Shown: one piece after another, positions 57,830 to 64,000 of the stretch
How the letters are laid out: the number at the start of each line of letters is the position of its first letter
How positions within the stretch are numbered: the stretch's first letter is position 1
NCBI GenBank assembly: GCA_036250195.1
Contig: JAVHZZ010000001.1
Coordinates: 378,511,407-378,575,406 of the forward strand
Direction: 5' to 3'
DNA: 64,000 nucleotides
Source of the DNA: Mixophyes australis
Lineage: Eukaryota > Chordata > Amphibia > Anura > Limnodynastidae
Translations under genes and position numbers: made by a program
The notes under the pieces: generated by a model
What the model was told of the DNA's origin: nothing
Seen by the model: the letters and a program-made list of their open reading frames with translations, nothing else
Databases searched by the model: none

Positions 57830-59690
57830 ATAATTCACTGGTTCCATGTGGAAATGTCTTGTACAAATAGACTTGTTTTGTCTCCTCAAATCCAGAATTG
57901 TTCAAATAGCCCCTGATGACTTTCTGACAATGAAGAGTCTGAAATAGAAGCCTGTACCTTCTTGACCTGCAGGAACAAGAAAAATTCCATGAGCCTTATT
58001 AACAATCGCAGACTGTTTTGCAAGGATACCAATTCTACTCTGTTTGACAGAGCTCTAGGTTGAACAAAGTAGTTCCCTTTCGGAAAGTAATGAAAGTATA
58101 TTTTTACAAATTTTTGATAATGTGCAACACACATTGATCTATGATTGAGTGGGCCCATATCTCTGCATGCTGTGCAATCCTGCACCCTACAGGTGTAATG
58201 GGGGTTGATTCCTCACAATAGTCATTGTGGAGTCTTCTGACTGTTTGAATGTAGTATGCATATTTTGTGAGCCATATTGTCTGTCTGACTTAAAACGTCT
58301 CACATCTCTGAACCGCTGACGAGTCAAGGAAGAATACTTAGGATTCCTATCTTGTGGCAAGCCGTTAGATTTACCCCCAGAGGACTTCTGCATAGCAATG
58401 CCCACTTTGCTTTCCACATAGCAGGGATGTTCAAATGGGAGATTGTTTAGACTTTTTTTGACTGAGCACCCGAAGCCCAAGGGCACAATCAGTAGGCTTT
58501 CCTAGTCACCGCTGCCAGTGTTCTTGCTGAAAAAACAACTGTATCTAAAGACACTTCACACCAAAAACTCTATGCCTTACTGCAAAACTTTACTGCTTTT
58601 CAACTTGTATCTGCCTGTGGCTAAATGGTTAGCCTCACAACACAACACAACACTGGGGTCATGAGTTCAATTCCCGACCATGCCCTTATCTGTGTAGAGT
58701 TTGTATGTTCTCCCCATGTTTGCGTGGGTTTCCTCCTACCCTCCAAAAACATACTGGTAGGTTAATTGGCTGCTATCAAAATTGACCCTTGTCTCTCTCT
58801 GTATGTGTGTGTGTGTTAGGGCATTTAGATTGTAAGCTCCATTGGGGCAGGGACTGATGTGAGTGAGTTCACTGTACAGCGCTGTGGAATCAGTGGTGCT
58901 ATATAAATAAATGGTGATGATGATGATGATGATGTTACCTTTTACTTGGACATCTGTATAAAGTGTCTGTCCCCATAACCTAAGTGCTCTTGCCACTGAA
59001 GTCATAGAGATTTCAAAGTGGTTCTATATAAAATTTGATGTTTTATAAATAACTTTCCATCTTTCTATGAATGGGATCTCTGAGGGAAGCTCCATCTTCT
59101 ATAGAAATAGTATTTTTGAATGATATTAGCCACATGTGCATCCACTTTTGGGACCATGTTCCACTTCTGAGCCTCCTCATCCCTAAATGGGCACATACAT
59201 TTTAACCTCTTCAAATTAGATGGCACTTACCCACTTGAGCCAAATCTTAATAATCAGCTCCTTCACCACCTAATGTGCAGAGTAAACAGAATTTCCACAT
59301 TGCCCAAATTAAAGATCTTTAGATGACTCATTAATCTTTCTGGTTTGTTCACTGGAGAAACCATTCAAATCAACTAGGGAATCACATACTGAGTCTGAGA
59401 CCTTGCTCACTTTAACCCCTGATTGGCACATAAATTTCCTCTAGTCACAAAAGACTTCCTTACACTGCTCAGGGGGCTGAGTTTTACTCTTGGGCTCAGA
59501 AATGCATGTTATGCAAAAGAGTCCTTCAACTTATCATAGGCTTCACAAAATGTATGCAGCTTATTGTTCATCTTTTGCACAGAATCTACCAGAATACTGA
59601 AGAGACGAAATACACTCATTTACTTACCCCTTTGCTGTCTTTCTAAGCTGTCCCTGCGGTCCACAGGCTCTGATGGGCTCAGATTTCTCT
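57830..59690 (-). pseudogene. DIRS gag remnant
   Basis: Reverse strand, read from 59600 down. Order: an N-terminal region; WNMVPKVDAHVANIIQKYYF with a nearby YRRWS (59170-59095); TSVARALRLWGQTLYTDVQV (59002-58943); then, after a SINE, ERDLSK-poor linker sequence; and a basic, Ser/Arg-rich C-terminus (58486-58187) including TRQRFRDVRRFKSDRQYGSQ. The PKVDA-V-A and TSVARALRxW words are characteristic of DIRS gag. Gag would package the RNA. The frame has several stops and is split by a SINE. Confidence 0.82.
58613..58935 (+). mobile_element. V-SINE-like SINE inserted in DIRS gag
   Basis: Plus-strand copy with tRNA-like head (tggctaaatggttagcctca), core (gtttgcgtgggtttcctcct), tail (gctatataaataaatggtga) and (gat)n end. 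It interrupts the gag frame after codons for TDVQVK, so it postdates DIRS insertion. Confidence 0.9.
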
Positions 59691-59703
59691 GCAGGCTGCT
59701 GCT

Positions 59704-59854
59704 CAGTCTGTCTCCACTCCAGAGATCCCTCCAAAACCAGAGCATGGGTGCTGCCATCTTGGATTTAGTCACCTGCTTCCTCTCAGCCAGTCAAAATGCT
59801 GCTCCAGCTCAGCTGACCGCAGCTTCGAATCAGGGGAGAGCAGTCTGTATAGTA
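59704..59854. repeat. Left copy of ~145-bp direct repeat
   Basis: Shares ccctccaaaaccag, gccatcttggat, ctctcagccagtca and cagctgacc with 63622-63764, in the same orientation and with the same spacing. On the minus strand it carries atccaagatggcagc (YY1-like). Confidence 0.85.
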
Positions 59855-59880
59855 CTGGGAGGGCGCAAAAAGACCAAGCG

Positions 59881-59882
<2 letters not shown>

Positions 59883-59936
<54 letters not shown>
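59883..59936. repeat. (TA)n microsatellite
   Basis: Pure AT dinucleotide run of about 54 bp, 3' of the reverse-strand Penelope. Confidence 0.97.
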
Positions 59937-59939
<3 letters not shown>

Positions 59940-60544
59940 ATAAATAACTAATATCAATAAGACTATAAATGTAAAATGTTAGTTACCAAGTAAAAAACAA
60001 AAAGTATAGGCAGCAAAAAAATTAACATAAACTGGAACCATAGACACAATGTTTATAGCTCTCTCTCTCTGAAAAAAATAGTGTTGTTCCTAGCAAATGG
60101 ATTGCAAACACACACAGGAGAAAGAGGACATGAATCTTTTACCCTAGGAATCCCTATTTCAAAAGTCCCAAGTTCAGCTTCTTCTATTTGCCTGCAGCAG
60201 CATCCACGCTTGGTGTAGTCGATACTTCGCCACCGCCGTACCGCAGACTTTCCCATGACAGTGTTCCATATCTTTTCGAATCTTTCTCCTCTGATTGGAT
60301 AAAATACTTTATTAATTAATAAATGGTTAAAACAGTGATATTCAACTTCTTTATAAATAGCAATCTTATTTGATGCATAAAACAAGGTGCGATTAAAATT
60401 ATAGTTAAAAACAATCAATTAAAGTGCCAGTGCTAAAAAAAAGGGAGTACTTTGTTGGATAGCTGCCTGAATTAGTATAAAACCATAAATGATAAACCTC
60501 TCCAACTATTTCAAAGTATACAGTTCTAAAATGATGTGTTGATT
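59937..60544 (-). other. Putative Penelope 3' flank
   Basis: Downstream of the Penelope stop codon on its strand. No coding is recognised; taken as 3' UTR or flank. Confidence 0.35.
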
Positions 60545-61047
60545 TCATACTGTTAAACAGGGGCCAAGATTGAAATCAATGTTAAGTTCATGTGGCATTA
60601 AAGTTTTTATCAAATAAATCCATCTGGCTTCTGCCCATGAAATGCTCTCCAGAAAATTCCCACCTCTCCAAAATTTCTCAATCCATTGAATTCCCATAAA
60701 TTTCAATCCTTTTGGGTCACAGATGTGTACATTCAAATAAAGATTTGAGACACTATGGGTCATTCTATATGTTATTCTATATGTTATTAATATGCTCAGC
60801 GATCCTAATTCTTAGTTTATGTTTAGTTCTGCCATTATATTGTAGTCCACAGGCACATTCTCTAACATATATACCACTCCTTCTGTGTTGCAATTGATAC
60901 CTTCCTCTATCTTAAATTCCCTTCTATTGGAGTTCGATTTAAAATTCTTTATAGGCCTTGTTGTGGACATATTACTATTTTAACAGGCCTCACAGTTTAG
61001 ACAACAATGTAATTCTGTTGATGTCCCCATATTCCGCTTTCTTTCCC
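60545..61047 (-). pseudogene. Penelope GIY-YIG domain and C-terminus
   Basis: Reverse strand. A Cys motif (HCCLNCEAC) near 61000 comes first. Then the GIY-YIG core GIYVRECACGLQYGRTKHK near 60870-60815 with RIAEHINNI. Then, in a shifted frame (60763-60545), HSVSNLYLNVHICDPKGLKF, a GG-N motif, EARWIYLIKTLMPHELN and a stop. The layout equals the copy at 41345-41627. The GIY-YIG nuclease nicks target DNA in active elements. A frameshift lies between core and C-terminus. Confidence 0.87.
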
Positions 61048-61120
61048 TAAATGGACACAATACCTCTTCAAATTAGATGGCACTTATCCACTTGAGCCAA
61101 ATCTTAATAATCAGCTCCGA
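61048..61120 (-). other. DIRS-gag-like patch inside Penelope
   Basis: About 70 bp (cctcttcaaattagatggca through aatcttaataatcagctcc) is nearly identical to 59190-59262 in the DIRS gag region, same orientation. It sits where Penelope RT-to-GIY linker sequence is expected. Confidence 0.8.
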
Positions 61121-61161
61121 AGATTCCGAAGATTGTTTGCTTTTTTGTAAATAATTCTGGG

Positions 61162-62519
61162 TGTCACTCACCGGACCGTGAGTGCCTCTACGCTAGTGCG
61201 TGGCTCCCTAGCCTTCCTGCCGGCACCTATCTTGAACCGCGGCTGTCCGCCATCCTGATGGTCTGCGCATGCGCAGCCCCCAAGAACTCTTGTGACCTTT
61301 GCTTTTATCTAATTGGTTGATCAGGCAACTCTTCCTATTTAAGGCACCTGTGCTCATTACCTCATTGCCTGATCTTGAGTCTCATTCCCTGTGAGTCTCT
61401 GAAGGTGTCTCCTGTGTTCTACTAGTGTCTTCAGTTTCCTGCTGATTCCTGTTCTACTCATCGCTGGTCTCCATACCCGCTATTGTCTCCTGTGTACTAC
61501 TAGTGTCTTCAGTTCCTGAGGATTCCCTGTGCTACTCATCGCTGGTTTCCATACCTGCTACAGTCTCCTGTTTCCTGCCTGTGTCCTCAGCTGGACTCTG
61601 ATTACCGGATCTACCCACCTGTGGTCCCTACACTCGTCTCTGGCGTTCAGCGTCGCTGCAGTCCCTGCATCTTCCTGTGGACAGACTGTTCTACTGAATA
61701 GCGGTATGCCTATCTGTTATTGACTTTCTACGTTTACTCGGCATATCCGCTAGGACAAGTTTCCACTCTCAGCAGCGGTATCCATACCCGCTATAGACTG
61801 TTATTGTTACGCTGCATATCTGTTTGGAATTAACCGTACTACTCAGTCGTTATATGCATAATTGTGATTGACTATCCTTTATTGGCCTGCATATCTGTGC
61901 TGAGCAAGTCTCTACCAAGCACATACTGTTATAGACTTTGCTGGATACGCTGCATATCTATTGGGATCAAGTTCCTCTGTGCTCTCAGTGTCTGCATCCT
62001 ATTATCCTTTGTATGCCTCCACTCATCGACACCTGTACACATCCTCACCTATTAAGCAGTGGTACAACTTGCTGTACGCAGACCACTGACTTCCCCGCTA
62101 CCTACCTGCACCTGGACAAGTCTTCTCACCATAAGCAGTGGTACAACTTGCTGTACGCAGACCACTGACTTCCCTGCTACCTACCTGCACCTGGACAAGT
62201 CTTCTCACCATAAGCAGTGGTAAAACTTGCTGTACGCAGACCACTGACTTCCCTGCTACTTCCCTGCATCTGCTCACGTCCATCCTGATCTCCGTGTTCA
62301 AAACTGCCTTTCCACAATATCAGCTAGTCGCTGACTCAAAGACCAAGATCCCTGCAAGTCACTGACTTTCCTATTCTTTATTGGCATTTACTCTCCATCT
62401 GCTGTGATATATGTTCCGCTAGTCACCCTGCTACCAGAGGACTGTTGTGTTAACTTCACCACTCTGGTAAGCCCAGTCATCTGGTGAATTCCTGGGCAGG
62501 ACTCCTAGTGCCCGTGACA
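61162..62519 (+). mobile_element. Gypsy-type solo LTR (1.36 kb)
   Basis: Perfect 5-bp TSD ctggg (61157-61161 and 62520-62524). Ends TGTCACTCACC and GCCCGTGACA. The U3 has gcgcatgcgcagcc and attggttg near 61310; the R/U5 part is pyrimidine-rich. It carries two internal tandem repeats: ~85 bp units near 61410-61570 and ~77-bp units at 62053-62275. No internal region remains, as after LTR-LTR recombination. It interrupts the reverse-strand Penelope. Plus orientation is assumed from the U3 layout. Confidence 0.92.
62053..62275 (+). repeat. 77-bp tandem repeat in solo LTR
   Basis: About 2.8 units with taagcagtggtacaacttgc, gtacgcagaccactgacttc and gcacctggacaagtcttctc; few differences between units. 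Confidence 0.95.
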
Positions 62520-62566
62520 CTGGGTCTCTTTGGGAGAAATTGATTTAGTTCCTCATCTACATTCAG

Positions 62567-62569
<3 letters not shown>

Positions 62570-62626
<57 letters not shown>
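62570..62626. repeat. (TA)n microsatellite inside Penelope
   Basis: Pure TA run of about 57 bp. On the minus strand it begins right after the codons for NFLDLTI of the Penelope RT. Confidence 0.97.
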
Positions 62627-62628
<2 letters not shown>

Positions 62629-63600
62629 AAGGTCCAAAAAATTTACTTGGATCGGACTTGTTTTGGCTGTAAATTCAAGATTAACTGAATCGTCATTGAT
62701 ATTATTTAGGAATTTCTGGAGTTCCTCCTTCCCAAATAAAGAACACATTGTCTATGTAATGCCTCCAACATCTCAATTTGTTTTTGAAGGGGTTGTTTGT
62801 CCATATGTTATCATCTTCCCATTTCGCCACGAAAATATTTGCATAGCTCAGGGTGAAACGGGTCCTCATCACCGTTCCTGTTATTTGGATGTAGAAATGT
62901 TTACCATACCAGAAATAATTATGTTGGAGGATGAACATAATAAAGTTGATTTGTTCATTCTTTAGATCCACATCCGTACACAGATAATGATAAGAATGTG
63001 CACAACGGTCCACATGCTGAATACAAGTGTACAGTGATTTAACATCACATGTACCAAGGATATAGGTCTTTTTCCATTCTAAACTTTCCAAAATTTGTAG
63101 GAACGTTGTGGTGTCCTTCAGTTGACTTTTCTGCTTGTACACCAATCCCTGTAGAAAAAATCGATGTATCCTGACAAATTAGAAGTGTAAGTGAGTGTAT
63201 CCCTGAAACTATCAAACGACCTGGTGGATTCTTGATATCCTTATGGATCTTCAACAAATGATAAAACACTGGTATCCTGGGATTCTCAATTTTAAGATAC
63301 TCAAATTCATGTTTCGATAATATACCCAGATGAAAGCCTTCATCCAATAAAGTCTTTATCTAGCTTACAGTAGTTACCCTCATCTGACAGGAGGCATTCA
63401 ATCGCCTCTATATATTTGCATGAAAAGCTTGCATGAACAAACTGACCAGTATTTTTCTGTCCATTGGTAATGGGATTTTTCAAAAAATATTTCTTAAGAC
63501 ATACTTTCCTAATAAATCTATGTAGGTCAATGTATATATCAAACTTGTTAGGTTTCGATTGCAGTGCAAATTTCAATCCTTTTCTTAGTACACTTAATTG
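62627..63600 (-). pseudogene. Penelope-like RT remnant (5' and RT part)
   Basis: Reverse strand, N to C: KPNKFDIYIDLHRFIRKVCL (63555 on) in an N-terminal region; HLLKIHKDIKNPPGRLIVSG (63260 on); TCDVKSLYTCI near 63045; QITGTVMRTRFTLSYANIFV near 62880; YIDN at 62758-62747 in place of catalytic YIDD; and NFLDLTI before the TA tract. Order and motifs are those of Penelope RT. The loss of the second Asp and several stops show it is dead. It is separated from its GIY-YIG part by the solo LTR. Confidence 0.9.
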
Positions 63601-63621
63601 AACATTAGTAAGAGCAGTCTA

Positions 63622-63764
63622 GCAGTCTCTACTCCAGAGTTCCCTCCAAAACCAGTGTCTGGGTGCCGCCATCTTGGATCCAGTCACCTGATCCCTCTCA
63701 GCCAGTCAGAACGCTGCTTCTGCTCAGCTGACCTCAGCTTCTAATCAGGTGATAACAGTTAGTA
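63622..63764. repeat. Right copy of ~145-bp direct repeat
   Basis: Partner of 59704-59854. On the minus strand it carries atccaagatggcggc, a good YY1-type site, about 100 bp upstream of the Penelope frame. On the plus strand an agtataaaaaaac box lies at its right edge. Confidence 0.85.
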
Positions 63765-64000
63765 TAAAAAAACTTCCTGGAGCCCTAACCTGTTGCCATT
63801 GCACATCGATTCTTGAGACGATAACTTGGATCCCAGCAGTCTGCAGTCTTCTCAGTTTTTCCTGCTCAGACATTCTGTTCCATCCAGTTCAGTATTACGG
63901 TTCCAGTCTGGTCTCCTTTGCTAAATCGGACCACCGTCTTGCTATTTTTTCACTACTTGCCAGTCACCACTGCCATTCATATTTTCCAGTTTCCGGAACT
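63765..64000. other. Unassigned, LTR-like wording
   Basis: Pyrimidine-rich sequence (ttcctggagccctaacctgt, ccagcagtctgcagtcttct) downstream of a TATA-like box at about 63761. It could be the R/U5 of an LTR cut by the window end. Confidence 0.3.

Overview
The window reads as intergenic DNA from a large, repeat-rich vertebrate genome, most likely an anuran amphibian. The basis is the mix of repeats: chromodomain Ty3/Gypsy, DIRS with tyrosine recombinase, Penelope with GIY-YIG, L2/CR1-type LINEs, V-SINE-like tRNA SINEs, hAT elements and palindromic MITEs. I see no convincing host protein-coding gene, rRNA or standalone tRNA gene. Almost every protein similarity belongs to a transposable element, and nearly all of these are broken. 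The species cannot be named from the sequence.

Layout. 1-1273: a 100-bp satellite array. 1.4-5.8 kb: decayed repeats, an old Gypsy-type LTR and two abutting MITEs. 5.8-8.5 kb: an unusual GC-rich block with a reverse-strand TATA/CCAAT promoter and an array of small hairpins. 9.4-11.1 and 15.4-17.4 kb: two non-autonomous hAT elements with perfect 8-bp target duplications (TSDs) and minisatellite-filled interiors. 17.9-18.9 kb: two small hAT MITEs. 19.55-23.82 kb: a complete, very young LTR element with TACTC TSDs, near-identical LTRs and one intact ORF of about 770 codons without pol; this is the most interesting object. 24-26 kb: a 190-bp almost perfect palindrome and a SINE. 27-41 kb: three L2-type LINE copies (+,-,-), a CR1-type fragment and a Penelope copy split by one of the LINEs. 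42.3-45.9 kb: a 5'-truncated chromodomain Gypsy with its 3' LTR. 47-55 kb: a LINE tail, microsatellites, a Gypsy leader relic, hAT relics and minisatellites. 56-59.7 kb: a reverse-strand DIRS relic (gag, RNase H, tyrosine recombinase) invaded by SINEs. 59.7-63.8 kb: a reverse-strand Penelope element interrupted by a Gypsy solo LTR (CTGGG TSD) and bounded by a ~145-bp direct repeat.

How it fits together. The region is a stack of nested insertions and several relative ages can be read. SINE is younger than DIRS; solo LTR is younger than Penelope; LINE is younger than the Penelope copy at 37-41 kb; a hAT MITE is younger than the tandem array it splits. The LTR element at 19.55 kb is the youngest by LTR identity. 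It lacks enzymes, so it would depend on an autonomous partner elsewhere. All family calls come from reading motifs by eye; no database search was run.
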